Of a stretch of 58,869 bases of DNA, positions 16,650 through 26,225 are shown piece after piece. The DNA is taken from positions 1 through 58,869 of the forward strand of contig JANQKC010000038.1 of NCBI GenBank assembly GCA_028281325.1, in the 5' to 3' direction. Both the position numbers and the translations under genes were made by a program. Every line of letters starts with the position of its first letter. The stretch's first letter is position 1. The stretch is from Alphaproteobacteria bacterium (lineage in GTDB: Bacteria; Pseudomonadota; Alphaproteobacteria; UBA8366). Under the pieces are notes generated by a model that was not told the origin of the DNA, did not search any database, and worked only from the letters and a program-made list of their open reading frames with translations.

Positions 16650-16798
16650 CCATGTTTCTAGGCGGCCGCAGTGTCGGGATTGCGACAGCCGCGGTCAATC
16701 GTTCATGCGGCCCTGTCCTATGTAGGGCGCGCGGTGCTAAAGTGCAGCCCTCTGGCCTCGCCGCGCGGGCCGGCCGTATAAAAAGCAACCGTTCCTGA

Positions 16799-18046
16799 AT
16801 GTTCAAAGGCTGGGCGGATTTCAGCGCCGTCACCGGCGCCTTTCGCAACCGCAATTTTGCGATCTACACGACGGGCAACATCTTCAGCCACACGGGCCTG
16901 TGGGTTCAGCGGCTCGCGGTGGGGTGGCTGTCGTGGACGCTGACCGAATCCGCCTTCTGGGTGGCGGCTGTCGCCTTCGCCGATCTTTTCCCGGTCGTCG
17001 TATTGGGGCCGTTCGGCGGCGTTCTGGCCGACCGCATCGACCGGTTGAAGGTGGTGGTCGTCTGCCAATCGCTTTCGGTGGTGCAGTCGCTGCTGCTGTT
17101 CGGCTTCGTCTTCTTCGACGCGATCACGATCGAATTGCTGTTCGCGTTGACTCTGTTCCAGGGCGCGGTCGGCGGGTTCAACCAGCCGGCGCGGCAATCC
17201 CTGATTCCAAGCTTGGTGAAGAAAGAAGACCTGACCTCCGCGGTTGCGATCAATTCGATCATCTTCAATGTCGCGCGGTTCATCGGCCCGGCCATTGCCG
17301 GGGTGGTGATCGCCGCTTACGGATTGGCGCCCGCCTTCGCGATCAATGCGGTCAGTTACCTCTGCGTCATCTTCGCCCTGTTGATCATGAAGTTGCCGCC
17401 GCTCGACGCGCCGACCGGCCGCCAGTTGACGATCTTCGGCGACATGCTGCTGGGCTACCGCTACACCATGCGGCATGCGACGATCGGACCGCTGATCCTG
17501 CTGTCGCTCGCCATGTCCTTGCTCGTGCGGCCGATGAACGAGCTGCTGCCGGCGGCGACGGAACTGATCTTCGCGGCCGGGGCGGGCGGGCTCGCCATGC
17601 TGACGGCGGCGCGCGGCGTGGGCGCGACGCTCGCCGGGCTGGTCCTGGCCAAGCGCCACAACATCGACGGGTTGGCCGCGCGCGTGGTGTTCAGCGCGTT
17701 GCTGTCGGTGATCAGCGTGGTCGGATTCATCGCGACCGACTTCCTGTGGGTCGGTGTGGTGGCGCTCGTGGTGTTCGGCTACGCGATGACCAGCTCGGGC
17801 GTTGGCACGATGACGATGATCCAGGTGAAGGTCGACAACCGCGTGCGCGGGCGCGTCCTCAGCTTCAACGGGCTGATCAACCGTGGCGTCCCTGCGCTCG
17901 GCGGCGTCGCCATGGGCTGGATCGCCGACCGGGCGGGCCTGTACTGGCCGCTCGCCGTCGGGGCCGGCCTGTGCTTCGTGGTGTTCCTGGTGGCGGCGCG
18001 GTGGGAACGCCGGACGCGGCCAGAGGTGCACGCGGCCGGTGATTGA
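16799..18046 (+). CDS. MFS transporter (MFS_3, enterobactin-exporter-like), copy A
   Basis: A 415-residue major-facilitator protein with about 12 hydrophobic segments. The conserved loop between helices 2 and 3 is GGVLADRIDRLK, and NQPARQSLIPSLV follows helix 4. This subgroup mostly exports siderophores, drugs or other small molecules with proton exchange. The region upstream contains no clear terminator or operator. A second, about half-identical MFS gene follows at 18132, so this is an old tandem duplication. Substrate is not predictable. Confidence 0.85.
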   Translation: MFKGWADFSAVTGAFRNRNFAIYTTGNIFSHTGLWVQRLAVGWLSWTLTESAFWVAAVAFADLFPVVVLGPFGGVLADRIDRLKVVVVCQSLSVVQSLLLFGFVFFDAITIELLFALTLFQGAVGGFNQPARQSLIPSLVKKEDLTSAVAINSIIFNVARFIGPAIAGVVIAAYGLAPAFAINAVSYLCVIFALLIMKLPPLDAPTGRQLTIFGDMLLGYRYTMRHATIGPLILLSLAMSLLVRPMNELLPAATELIFAAGAGGLAMLTAARGVGATLAGLVLAKRHNIDGLAARVVFSALLSVISVVGFIATDFLWVGVVALVVFGYAMTSSGVGTMTMIQVKVDNRVRGRVLSFNGLINRGVPALGGVAMGWIADRAGLYWPLAVGAGLCFVVFLVAARWERRTRPEVHAAGD

Positions 18047-18131
18047 TTTTCCGAATCACCTTGCAGAACAAATCATGAACACATAGCTTGGAAAGCCAAT
18101 CTTCCCCCCGACTTTAACTGATGATCTATCC

Positions 18132-19397
18132 ATGAATCCCGGTAAGGCACTGAGAGATTGTTTGGATTTCAACGCGGCACGCCGGGCATTGCGGCACCGG
18201 GATTTCGCGATTTTCACGACAGGAAACGCCGCCCGGCATATCGGCATCTGGGCGCAACGTCTGGCCGTCGGCTGGTTGTCTTGGGAATTGATCGGGTCGG
18301 CATTTTGGGTCGCCGTGATCGTTGCGGCGAATTTCATGCCGTCGCTGTTGGCCGGCCCGATTGGCGGGGTTTTGGCGGACCGGTTGGATCGGTTGAAACT
18401 GGTCCTTCTTTGTCAAGGGCTGTCGGTGGCGCAGGCCCTCATGCTTTGTCTGCTCGCCGCCGTCGATGGGCTGACCATCGGATGGCTGGCCGTGCTCACG
18501 GTGGGGCACGGTGTGCTGGTCGGATTGAACCAACCGGCCCGCAAGTCGATCGTCCCGAACCTGGTTCCGAAGCAGGATCTGCCGGCGGCAATCGCGGTTA
18601 CCGCGATAACCTTCAACGCGGCCCGGTTCGTCGGTCCCATGATCGCCGGGGCGATTATCGCCGGCTATGGCGTGATGCCCGCTTTCCTGCTCAATGCGCT
18701 TGGCTTCCTCTGTGCGATGATCGCCCTGTGTTGTTTGACCCTGCCGCGCCGGGACGAGTCTACACGGCGCCGAATTCGTGTGGTCAAGGACCTCAAGACG
18801 GGCGTTCGCTACGCCGCCGGTCACTTTCTGATCGGGCCGCTGTTGTTGTTGGCGATCACGATTAGTCTGCTGTTACAGCCGGTGAATGCGTTGTTACCGG
18901 CGATCGCCGAGACATTTTTCGGCCGAGGGCCGTCCGGTCTTGCGACCCTGGTTGCGGCGCGCGGGATGGGTGCCTTGGCGGCGAGCCTGCTTCTAGCGCT
19001 GCGAAGTCGTTCTGGTGGGCTAAGCCTGACCGTACTCTACGGGTTGCTTGTCGCGTCGGTTAGTGTCGGCGTGCTTGTCGGCTTGCATTCCTTCTGGGTT
19101 GCGGTCGCATCCTTGGCCGTTTTCGGCTTCGCGATGACATGCATCGGTGTCGGGTCGAGCACACTCCTCCAGATCTCGGTCGACGATCATGTGCGGGGCC
19201 GCGTCGTTAGCTTGCAGGGGATGATGCGCCGCATCGGCCCGGCCGCTGGGGCGCTAATGATGGGGGCCGCGGCGGATGGCATGGGGTTGCAGTGGCCGTT
19301 GGCGGCCGGCGCGGCGTTGGCGTTGGTGTTCTTCGTCCCGGCCATGCTGTGGGAGCGCCGTCTGCGGCCCGTGATCGCGGGACGGTTCGGTGTGTAG
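18132..19397 (+). CDS. MFS transporter (MFS_3), copy B, tandem paralogue
   Basis: A 421-residue paralogue of the preceding transporter, sharing long aligned stretches such as QRLAVGWLSWEL, GGVLADRLDRLK and NQPARKSIVPNLV. Twelve hydrophobic helices are visible. It begins 85 nt after copy A and could be on the same transcript. Two adjacent MFS_3 proteins could be independent exporters or could work together; nothing in sequence decides this. The neighbours downstream are on the other strand. Confidence 0.85.
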   Translation: MNPGKALRDCLDFNAARRALRHRDFAIFTTGNAARHIGIWAQRLAVGWLSWELIGSAFWVAVIVAANFMPSLLAGPIGGVLADRLDRLKLVLLCQGLSVAQALMLCLLAAVDGLTIGWLAVLTVGHGVLVGLNQPARKSIVPNLVPKQDLPAAIAVTAITFNAARFVGPMIAGAIIAGYGVMPAFLLNALGFLCAMIALCCLTLPRRDESTRRRIRVVKDLKTGVRYAAGHFLIGPLLLLAITISLLLQPVNALLPAIAETFFGRGPSGLATLVAARGMGALAASLLLALRSRSGGLSLTVLYGLLVASVSVGVLVGLHSFWVAVASLAVFGFAMTCIGVGSSTLLQISVDDHVRGRVVSLQGMMRRIGPAAGALMMGAAADGMGLQWPLAAGAALALVFFVPAMLWERRLRPVIAGRFGV

Positions 19398-19455
19398 GGT
19401 TATGAACGGTTTTGATCCGGCGCGGGTGGGCGGGAGTCGTTTTCGATGGCGTGGT

Positions 19456-20370
19456 TCAAATCACCGGACTCGACCATCGGGTCTCGAAACTCCATTCCTT
19501 CCACGCTTGAAGCCGCCGGTCGATTTCGGCGTCGAGGGCATTGGACTCGCCCGCCTTCAGGCATAAGACGACGGTCATCGATAGTTGCTTGACGATCATC
19601 GCGGCTTCGATGTCGGGGAGGGCGCTGCGGTCGATGCCGTAGCCGGCCAAAAAGGCGTCGCAATCCGCCGCGCTCAGGCCGAGCCGCTTTTCCGCGACCA
19701 GCGTCGGCGCGATATCCCATTCGAAAGGGCCGCGGCAGACCGAGTCGAAATCGATCAGGTGCATGCGACCGCCGGATTGCACCGCGTTCTTGCGCAACGC
19801 GTCGCCGTGCAGGACGCCGGCGCCCAAGCGGGATTGCGTCAGGCCTGGCGCAAGGTCGCAGGTTCGCGCGTAGCTCGCCTCCAGAGTGTCGAGATGTCGG
19901 TCCGCCAAACGGCTTCCGGCCGTGAGCCGGTCGAGGCGATTGCGGATTTTCTTCAAGGGGTCGAGATCGGCGACCGGGTAGTCGAAATCGCCCGAGACCG
20001 CATGCAGGTCGCGCAGCGCCGCGCCGAAGGCGTGGTAATCGCCGCCGTCTGACTCGTCACTGTCCAGCCAGTCCCAGACCGTGACCTGCCGCCCGCCGAT
20101 GTCGAAGGGCTGACCGGGAAAGCGATCGGACAGGCGGACGGCGGGCAGGCCCTTGTCCTTCAGAAACTCGGTGAAAGCGATCATCAGCGGCGCCTTGGCC
20201 GCGCCGTCTTCCGGGCCGTAGATGCGGATGGTCAGGCCATGGCGGGGCAGCCGGTAGACGGCGTTCTGATGGAACCGGACGAGGTCGACATTGGGTTCGG
20301 CAAGGCCGTGTCGATCGAGGAACGTCTCGACGATCCGCGCCGTGGCGTCAGGACTCCACGCGATGCCCAC
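19456..20370 (-). CDS. Aminoglycoside-phosphotransferase-fold kinase
   Basis: A 304-residue protein of the phosphotransferase (APH/choline kinase) fold. The nucleotide-binding N-lobe includes VYRLPRHGLTIRIYG. The catalytic loop GAGVLHGDALRKNAV contains the Brenner-type aspartate, and the metal-binding LIDFDSVCRGPFEWDI follows. The substrate is unknown; relatives phosphorylate aminoglycosides, choline, homoserine, fructosamine or sugars. It precedes the MBL hydrolase gene in reverse order, 25 nt apart on the same strand, so they may be co-transcribed from 21289. Confidence 0.82.
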   Translation of the reverse strand: MGIAWSPDATARIVETFLDRHGLAEPNVDLVRFHQNAVYRLPRHGLTIRIYGPEDGAAKAPLMIAFTEFLKDKGLPAVRLSDRFPGQPFDIGGRQVTVWDWLDSDESDGGDYHAFGAALRDLHAVSGDFDYPVADLDPLKKIRNRLDRLTAGSRLADRHLDTLEASYARTCDLAPGLTQSRLGAGVLHGDALRKNAVQSGGRMHLIDFDSVCRGPFEWDIAPTLVAEKRLGLSAADCDAFLAGYGIDRSALPDIEAAMIVKQLSMTVVLCLKAGESNALDAEIDRRLQAWKEWSFETRWSSPVI

Positions 20371-20395
20371 GCTGTTTCCCTCCCGCGGCGGTGTC

Positions 20396-21289
20396 TCAGT
20401 CGGCCAGGGAGTATACCGCGTCCAGGTCCGTGCCGCCGTTGCTGGCGACGCGGCCGGTTTCGATCATGTGGATCAGGTGCGACTGCACCGAGCGTTTCGC
20501 GCCGTTGTAGAGACGCGGATCGAGGCCGACATACATCGTGTCGACCATGGAGTCGATCGTGCCCTTGCCGTCGGCGAGACAGGCGGCAATCTGGTCCTCA
20601 CGGCCGTGCCGGTGCGCCAGCAGGTTGGTCACGTAGTCCTGCGGGTTCTCGATGCAGGCGCCGTGGGTCGGCCAATATAGCTTCTCGTCCCGCCGCAACA
20701 GTTTCTCCAGCGACGCCATATAGTCCGCCATGTCGCCGTCCGGCTGCGAGACCACGGTGGTGGACCAGCCCATCACCTGATCGCCGCTGAACAGGGTGCT
20801 TTCCTCGCGGAACGAAAAGCACAGATGGTTCGACGTATGGCCGGGCGTGTGCACCGCCTCAATGGTCCAGTCCTTGCCTTCGATGACGTCGCCGTCCTTC
20901 ACGGTGATGTCCGGGCGGAAGTCGAAATCCGCGCCTTCCTCGACCTTCGGCACGTCGCGGTCGCCGCCATGCGGGCCGTATCCGTAGGTCGGGGCGTCGG
21001 TCTCCGGCTGGAACAGGCGCACCGCCGGCGAATGGTCGCGATGGGTGTGGGTGATCAGGATATGGGTCACCGTCTCGCCCTTCAGCGCATGCAGCAGCGC
21101 CGCCACGTGTTCTTCGTCCAACGGGCCAGGGTCGATCACCGCGACTTCGCCGCGGCCGATGATGTAGGTGCCGGTGCCCTTGAAGGTGAAGGCGCTCGGA
21201 TTCTTCGCCACGACGCGGCGGATCATCGGCGTCAGGACCGAAACGCGGCCATAGGTGAAATTCAGTTCGCGATTGAAGGTTAAGGTCAT
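20396..21289 (-). CDS. Metallo-beta-lactamase-fold hydrolase (LACTB2-like)
   Basis: A 297-residue hydrolase with the dinuclear zinc motif HTHRDHSP, the second histidine in VHTPGHTSNH, the aspartate in LFSGDQVMGW and a further histidine in YWPTHG. The C-terminal winged-helix-like region (HRHGREDQIAACL) marks the LACTB2/beta-lactamase-domain-2 subgroup. Members act on thioesters, RNA or other substrates. The chosen ATG is at 21289; a TTG start at 21310 would add seven residues. The gene is likely the first of a two-gene operon with the kinase-fold gene. Confidence 0.85.
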   Translation of the reverse strand: MTLTFNRELNFTYGRVSVLTPMIRRVVAKNPSAFTFKGTGTYIIGRGEVAVIDPGPLDEEHVAALLHALKGETVTHILITHTHRDHSPAVRLFQPETDAPTYGYGPHGGDRDVPKVEEGADFDFRPDITVKDGDVIEGKDWTIEAVHTPGHTSNHLCFSFREESTLFSGDQVMGWSTTVVSQPDGDMADYMASLEKLLRRDEKLYWPTHGACIENPQDYVTNLLAHRHGREDQIAACLADGKGTIDSMVDTMYVGLDPRLYNGAKRSVQSHLIHMIETGRVASNGGTDLDAVYSLAD

Positions 21290-21423
21290 GTCTTTGATAT
21301 CTCTTGCCAACCCGCCAGACAGATGGCGCAGATGTGATGCCCGGTCAAGTCGGCCGCCGATTGCCGAGGCGGAGCGCAGCGGCTAGACTCGGGCTCTCCC
21401 CTTTCGGACCTTAGGAGTCCCCG

Positions 21424-23208
21424 ATGTTTACCACACGCCCGGAAATCCTCGGCACCTTCGGTGTCGTCTCCACCACCCATTGGCTGGCGTCCGCCGCCGG
21501 CATGGCCATGCTGGAAAAGGGCGGCAACGCCTTCGACGCGGCCGTTGCCGCCGGATTCGTCCTGCATATCGCGGAACCGCACCTGAACGGCCCCGGCGGC
21601 GATATGCCGGTGCTGATCCATCATCGCGGCAGCGACGCCTACAAGATGATCTGCGGTCAGGGCGTGGCGCCGTCGGGGGCGTCGATCGAGTATTACAAGG
21701 GTCTCGGCCTCGACATGGTGCCGGGCAACGGGCTGTTGGCGACGGTGGTGCCGGGCGCGTTCGACGCCTGGCTGCTGATGCTGCGGGATTACGGCACGAT
21801 GCCGCTGGAGGAGATTTGGGCGCCGGCGATCGCCTATGCGGAGAAGGGCGCGCCGATCGTCTCGCGCGTCTGCGACACGATCAGCACCGTCGAGGAGATG
21901 TTCCGCGACCATTGGACCAGTTCGGCGGCGGTCTACCTGCCGGGCGGTAACATGCCGAAGCCGGGCACGCTGCTGGGGAATACCGGGATCGCGAAGACAT
22001 GGCGGCGGATTCTGGACGAGGCCAAGGCGGCCGGCGGCAACCGCGAGGCGCAGATCGACGCGGCGCGGAACGCGTTCTACGAAGGCTTCGTCGCGGAGGC
22101 GATCGATAAGTTCTGCCGCGAGACGGCGGCGATGGACGTCACCGGCGAGGCGCATACCGGCATCCTGACCGGGGACGACATGGCGCGCTGGCGCGCCAGC
22201 ACCGAAGACCCGCTGCGGTACGACTTCCGCGGCGTGACCGTCTTGAAGGGCGGGCCGTGGTCGCAAGGCCCGGTGATGCTGCAGCAACTGGCGTTGTTGA
22301 GCGGCTTCGACCTGGAAAGCATGAATCCGACGGGTCCGGAATTCGTCCACATAGTGACCGAGACCGCCAAACTGGCCTTCGCCGACCGCGAAGCCTTCTA
22401 CGGCGATCCGGACCATGTGGAAGTACCGGTCGAGACGCTGCTGTCCGACGCCTACAATGACGAACGGCGCAAGCTGGTCGGGTCCGATGCATCGCTCGAC
22501 CTGCGGCCGGGGATGATCGAGGGCTACGGCGCCGAGGTCGACTACGAACGGTCGGTGCGCGCCGGCCAGGACGCGTCCGCCGCGGCCGGGATCGGCGAGC
22601 CGACGGTGGGCCGGGAGATTCCCGCCACCGGCGATACGTGCCATGTGGACGTGATCGACAAGGACGGCAACATGGTATCGGCGACGCCGAGCGGCGGCTG
22701 GTTGCAAAGCTCGCCGGTGATCCCGGAACTGGGCTTCTGCCTGAACTCGCGATGTCAGATGTTCTGGCTGGAGGAAGACAAGCCCGCCACGTTGGTGCCG
22801 GGTAAGCGGCCGCGCTCGACATTGTCGCCGTCGATGGTGATCCGCGACGGCAACCCCTACATGTCCTACGGCACGCCCGGCGGCGATCAGCAGGACCAAT
22901 GGCAGGCGATCTTCCTGGCGCGGCATCTGGCGCATGGCATGAACCTGCAGGAATCGATCGACGCGCCGTCCTTCCACAACGAGCATTTCCCGGGGTCTTT
23001 CTATCCGCGGGCGGCGATGCCGGGCAAGCTGGTGGTCGAGGGCCGGTTCGATCCGGCGACCGTATCCAACCTGGAAGCGCGCGGCCATCGCGTCGAGGTG
23101 GGCGACGACTGGTCGGAAGGCCGGCTCACCGCCGCGTCGCAGGAAGACGGATTGCTCAAGGCGGGCGCCAACCCGCGCGGCATGCAGGGCTACGCGGTCG
23201 GGCGGTGA
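21424..23208 (+). CDS. Gamma-glutamyltransferase family protein (no signal peptide)
   Basis: A 594-residue N-terminal-nucleophile hydrolase. The large-subunit pattern MLEKGGNAFDAAVAAGFVL is present. Autocleavage would expose the threonine of GDTCHVDVIDKDGN at about residue 405. Small-subunit motifs are SATPSGGWLQSSPVIP, RSTLSPSMV and GTPGGDQQDQWQ. No signal peptide is seen, so a cytoplasmic location is likely, unlike the second GGT at 46610. The QQDQWQ version of the glycine-rich motif is typical of the GGT-like acylase branch, so a gamma-glutamyl substrate is not assured. RBS TAGGAG precedes the start. It is isolated from obvious operon partners; the lactonase-like gene follows after 88 nt. 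Confidence 0.88.
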   Translation: MFTTRPEILGTFGVVSTTHWLASAAGMAMLEKGGNAFDAAVAAGFVLHIAEPHLNGPGGDMPVLIHHRGSDAYKMICGQGVAPSGASIEYYKGLGLDMVPGNGLLATVVPGAFDAWLLMLRDYGTMPLEEIWAPAIAYAEKGAPIVSRVCDTISTVEEMFRDHWTSSAAVYLPGGNMPKPGTLLGNTGIAKTWRRILDEAKAAGGNREAQIDAARNAFYEGFVAEAIDKFCRETAAMDVTGEAHTGILTGDDMARWRASTEDPLRYDFRGVTVLKGGPWSQGPVMLQQLALLSGFDLESMNPTGPEFVHIVTETAKLAFADREAFYGDPDHVEVPVETLLSDAYNDERRKLVGSDASLDLRPGMIEGYGAEVDYERSVRAGQDASAAAGIGEPTVGREIPATGDTCHVDVIDKDGNMVSATPSGGWLQSSPVIPELGFCLNSRCQMFWLEEDKPATLVPGKRPRSTLSPSMVIRDGNPYMSYGTPGGDQQDQWQAIFLARHLAHGMNLQESIDAPSFHNEHFPGSFYPRAAMPGKLVVEGRFDPATVSNLEARGHRVEVGDDWSEGRLTAASQEDGLLKAGANPRGMQGYAVGR

Positions 23209-23296
23209 GCCGCCGGTTGCCATTTCCCGTTTCGACCCGATGCGGATAGCATAGGGCCAAACGTCGTTGCACATGCGAGGAATGGGGACCGCCGGT

Positions 23297-24106
23297 ATGA
23301 GCACATCGCCCGAGCCGTATGAAATCTACGCCGTCAAATACGCCTATCGCGATGCGGTGCGCGCCAACAATCTGATCTTCTCCGACGCGCATGACGTGCC
23401 GATGCCGCTCGACTATTACATCTGGGCCATCGTGGGGAAGAACAAGACCTATGTGGTGGACACCGGGTTCGACGAGGCCGAGGCGGCGGCGCGCAAGCGC
23501 GACCACCTCCGGTCCCCGGCGGAGGGGCTGCGGCTGATCGGCATCGAGGCCGAGAATGTCGAGGAGATCATCTTCAGCCATATGCACTACGACCATTGCG
23601 GGAACATGAAACAGTTCCCGAAGGCGAAGTTCTATGTGCAGGACCGCGAGATGGCCTTCGCGACCGGTCGGTTTATGACCGAGAAGACCATCCGCCATGC
23701 TTTCTCCGTCGAGTACGTCACGGACCTGGTACGGGCGCTCTACGACGACCGGGTCGATTTCGTCGACGGCGTGCGCGAGATCGCGCCGGGCCTGTCGTTG
23801 CATCACGTGGGCGGGCATACCGACGGGCTACAGGTGGTCCGGGTGTGGACCCGGCGGGGTTGGATGGTGATCGCGTCCGACGCCACGCATTTCTACGACA
23901 ATATGAACACGCAGAACCCGTTCCCCATCGTGTTCAACATGGGCCATGTGCTGGAAGGCTACCGCACGGTGCAGGCCTTGGCGGATTCGCCGCAGCATGT
24001 CATTGCCGGGCATGATCCGCTGGTGATGGCGCGCTTCCCGGCGGTGTCCAAAGAGACCGAAGGAATCGCGGTGCGGCTCGACGCCGACCCGTTGCACTGG
24101 GAGTGA
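23297..24106 (+). CDS. N-acyl-homoserine-lactonase-family metallohydrolase
   Basis: A 269-residue MBL-fold protein of the AHL lactonase (AttM/AiiB) family. Zinc ligands lie in HMHYDHCGN, in HHVGGHTDG and in ASDATHFY, and the FYVQ and YYIWAI segments are typical. Such enzymes open lactone rings, but many homologues act on other esters. Three in-frame start codons precede this one (23267, 23273, 23282); I selected ATG 23297 because GGGGA is 8 nt upstream and the family begins about here. Actual quorum-quenching activity is only a possibility. Confidence 0.82.
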   Translation: MSTSPEPYEIYAVKYAYRDAVRANNLIFSDAHDVPMPLDYYIWAIVGKNKTYVVDTGFDEAEAAARKRDHLRSPAEGLRLIGIEAENVEEIIFSHMHYDHCGNMKQFPKAKFYVQDREMAFATGRFMTEKTIRHAFSVEYVTDLVRALYDDRVDFVDGVREIAPGLSLHHVGGHTDGLQVVRVWTRRGWMVIASDATHFYDNMNTQNPFPIVFNMGHVLEGYRTVQALADSPQHVIAGHDPLVMARFPAVSKETEGIAVRLDADPLHWE

Positions 24107-24212
24107 GGGCCTGTCGGCCTCAAAACCTTGATCCGGCGGCAAGGGCGTACTAACTGCTTCTAGTGCTGCGGCGGCGCGGCAATTTTCATTATTTTTCGGC
24201 AGGAGATCGGCG

Positions 24213-25181
24213 ATGGCAGAACATCACCACAGCAAGGTACTCATCATCGGGTCGGGACCCGCGGGCTATACCGCCGCGATCTACGCCGCGCGCGCCAACT
24301 TGTCGCCGACCATTGTCGCTGGATTGCAGCCCGGCGGGCAGATGACCATCACCACCGATGTCGAGAACTACCCCGGCTTCGCCGATGTCATCCAGGGGCC
24401 GTGGCTGATGGAGCAGATGCAGAAGCAGGCGGAGCATGTCGGCACCGAGATGATCTACGACATCATCACCGACGTGGATTTCACGCAGCGCCCGTTCCAG
24501 GCGACCGGCGATAGCGGCAACACCTATTCCGGCGATTCGGTCATCATCAGCACCGGCGCGCAGGCGCGCTGGCTGGGCCTTGACTCCGAACAGAAATTCC
24601 AGGGCTTCGGCGTCTCCGCCTGCGCCACCTGCGACGGCTTCTTCTTCCGCGACCAGGAGGTCACGGTGGTCGGCGGCGGCAATACCGCCGTGGAGGAAGC
24701 GATCTACCTGACCAACCACGCTTCCAAGGTGACGCTGATCCACCGGCGCGATGCGTTGCGTGCGGAACCGATCATGCAGGACCGCTTGTTGAAGAACCCG
24801 AAGGTCGAGATGGCCTGGGACAGCGTGGTCGAGGAGGTGATCGGCGAGGACGATCCGCTCGGCGTGACCGCGGTCAGGATCAAGAATGTCAAAACCGGTG
24901 AGATGCGCGAGATTCCCTGCCAGGGTTTCTTCGTCGCGATCGGCCACGACCCGGCGACGCAGGTGTTCAAGGGCAAGGTCGATATGGACGACGAGAACTA
25001 TATCCTGGTCAAGACGGGCAGCACCGCCACCAACGTGCCAGGCGTCTTCGCCGCCGGGGATGTCGTCGACAAGACCTACCGGCAGGCGGTGACCGCGGCG
25101 GGGATGGGCTGCATGGCGGCGCTCGACGCGCAGAATTTCATCGCCGAGCACGAGGACGCCGCCAGCGAGGCCGCCGACTAA
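24213..25181 (+). CDS. trxB: Thioredoxin reductase
   Basis: A 322-residue NADPH:thioredoxin reductase. It has the FAD site IIGSGPAGYTAAIYAARA, the redox disulfide CATCDG (C137 and C140), the NADPH site VVGGGNTAVEEAIYL with the following HRRD that selects NADPH, and the C-terminal FAD motif GVFAAGDVVD. Length and motif order are those of standard TrxB. A good RBS (CAGGAG) precedes the ATG. It keeps thioredoxin reduced in the cytosol. The gene stands alone, with a convergent dehydrogenase gene after it. Confidence 0.97.
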   Translation: MAEHHHSKVLIIGSGPAGYTAAIYAARANLSPTIVAGLQPGGQMTITTDVENYPGFADVIQGPWLMEQMQKQAEHVGTEMIYDIITDVDFTQRPFQATGDSGNTYSGDSVIISTGAQARWLGLDSEQKFQGFGVSACATCDGFFFRDQEVTVVGGGNTAVEEAIYLTNHASKVTLIHRRDALRAEPIMQDRLLKNPKVEMAWDSVVEEVIGEDDPLGVTAVRIKNVKTGEMREIPCQGFFVAIGHDPATQVFKGKVDMDDENYILVKTGSTATNVPGVFAAGDVVDKTYRQAVTAAGMGCMAALDAQNFIAEHEDAASEAAD

Positions 25182-25215
25182 GCAAATCGACGGACGCTGG
25201 GCCTAACCGCCGGCC

Positions 25216-26109
25216 CTATCCACCAGAGAGTTTCGCTTTCGCGATCGCTTGCTGCCAGCGCACCACCTCGGTGTGGTCGGACTCGTGCCCGAATTCCGTG
25301 CGCGTCGCGGCGAAGATTTCCCGCACCAAAGCGGTGAAGGGGGCCGGCACCTCGGTTTCGCGCGCGAGATCCTGCGCGGTCGTCAGGTCCTTGACCATCA
25401 GGCCGTTGGTGAACCCGGACCCGTAGTCGTCGTTCAGGACGAACTGGTGGAACTTCACCTCGGTCGCGTTGTTGCGGCCGGTCGACCGGTTGATCGTGTC
25501 CACCATCACCGCCGGGTCCAGGCCGAACTGCTTGCCGATGATCAAGGCTTCGCCCGCCGCGGCGAGGCCGATGGCGGACAGCATGTTGTTGAGCGCTTTC
25601 ATCGCGTGGCCCGAACCGACCGGGCCGCATTCGAAAATCTGCCCGCCCATGATGTCGAGCAGCGGCCGGCACCGCTCCAGGTCCGCCTCGGCGCCGCCGG
25701 CCATGATCGCGAGCGAGCCGTCGACGGCGCGGCGCACGCCGCCCGAAACCGGCGCGTCGACCATGGCGACCCCTTGAGCGGCGAGTTCCTTGGCCAGATC
25801 GACGGTGCCGGTCGGGTCGGAGGAACTCATATCGAGCAGCAATTTGCCGTCGGTCATGCCGTGCGCGAGACCGTCGTCGCCGAACGTGATCTTCCGAACA
25901 TCCTTGCCCGACGGCACGATGGTGATGACGATGTCGGCATTCTCGGCGACGCTGGCCAATCCGTTGGCCGGCGCCGCGCCGAATTCCTCGACGAAGCCGT
26001 CCACCGCGTCCCGGTTCAGGTCGAAGACGATGAGGTCCTGTCCCGCCTTGGCGAGGTTGGCCGCCATCGGCCGTCCCATGTTGCCGAGGCCGATAAAGCC
26101 GATCCGCAT
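25216..26109 (-). CDS. 3-hydroxyisobutyrate dehydrogenase-like NAD(P)-dependent beta-hydroxyacid dehydrogenase
   Basis: A 297-residue protein with the family dinucleotide site IGFIGLGNMGRPMAANL, the substrate-site DAPVSGGVRRA near residue 120 and the catalytic lysine in GHAMKALNNM near residue 170. It oxidises 3-hydroxyisobutyrate (valine breakdown) or related acids such as tartronate semialdehyde/glycerate, like GarR or MmsB. A CoA-acylating methylmalonate-semialdehyde dehydrogenase (mmsA) lies 3.5 kb away on the other strand. That would use its product if this is MmsB, but the two are not an operon. GarR is the alternative, and would connect with a hydroxypyruvate isomerase. Confidence 0.85.
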   Translation of the reverse strand: MRIGFIGLGNMGRPMAANLAKAGQDLIVFDLNRDAVDGFVEEFGAAPANGLASVAENADIVITIVPSGKDVRKITFGDDGLAHGMTDGKLLLDMSSSDPTGTVDLAKELAAQGVAMVDAPVSGGVRRAVDGSLAIMAGGAEADLERCRPLLDIMGGQIFECGPVGSGHAMKALNNMLSAIGLAAAGEALIIGKQFGLDPAVMVDTINRSTGRNNATEVKFHQFVLNDDYGSGFTNGLMVKDLTTAQDLARETEVPAPFTALVREIFAATRTEFGHESDHTEVVRWQQAIAKAKLSGG

Positions 26110-26225
26110 GATGATGCTCCTTGTTATTCGATGTTGGATTGTCCCGGCCGGACCGATAGTCGCAGCGGCTTGTGGGGTGTAGCTTTACTCAGTACGATGC
26201 CGCCATACAACATTACAAAATTCCG

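Noticed and set aside
14070..16661. Long plus-strand frame (863 codons) opposite pepN
   Set aside because: pepN has every M1 peptidase motif in the other strand; this frame is a GC-driven shadow.
16718..18031. Minus-strand frame rich in His, Arg, Gln and Asp opposite MFS copy A
   Set aside because: Composition is that of an antisense frame of a hydrophobic protein; the MFS frame is well supported.
21286..23304. Long minus-strand frame (672 codons) opposite the cytoplasmic GGT
   Set aside because: Shadow of a gene with clear GGT motifs; no recognisable domain.
24107..24140. Terminator after the AHL-lactonase-like gene
   Set aside because: The GAGGGCC...GGCCTC stem has a bulge and is not followed by a T tract.
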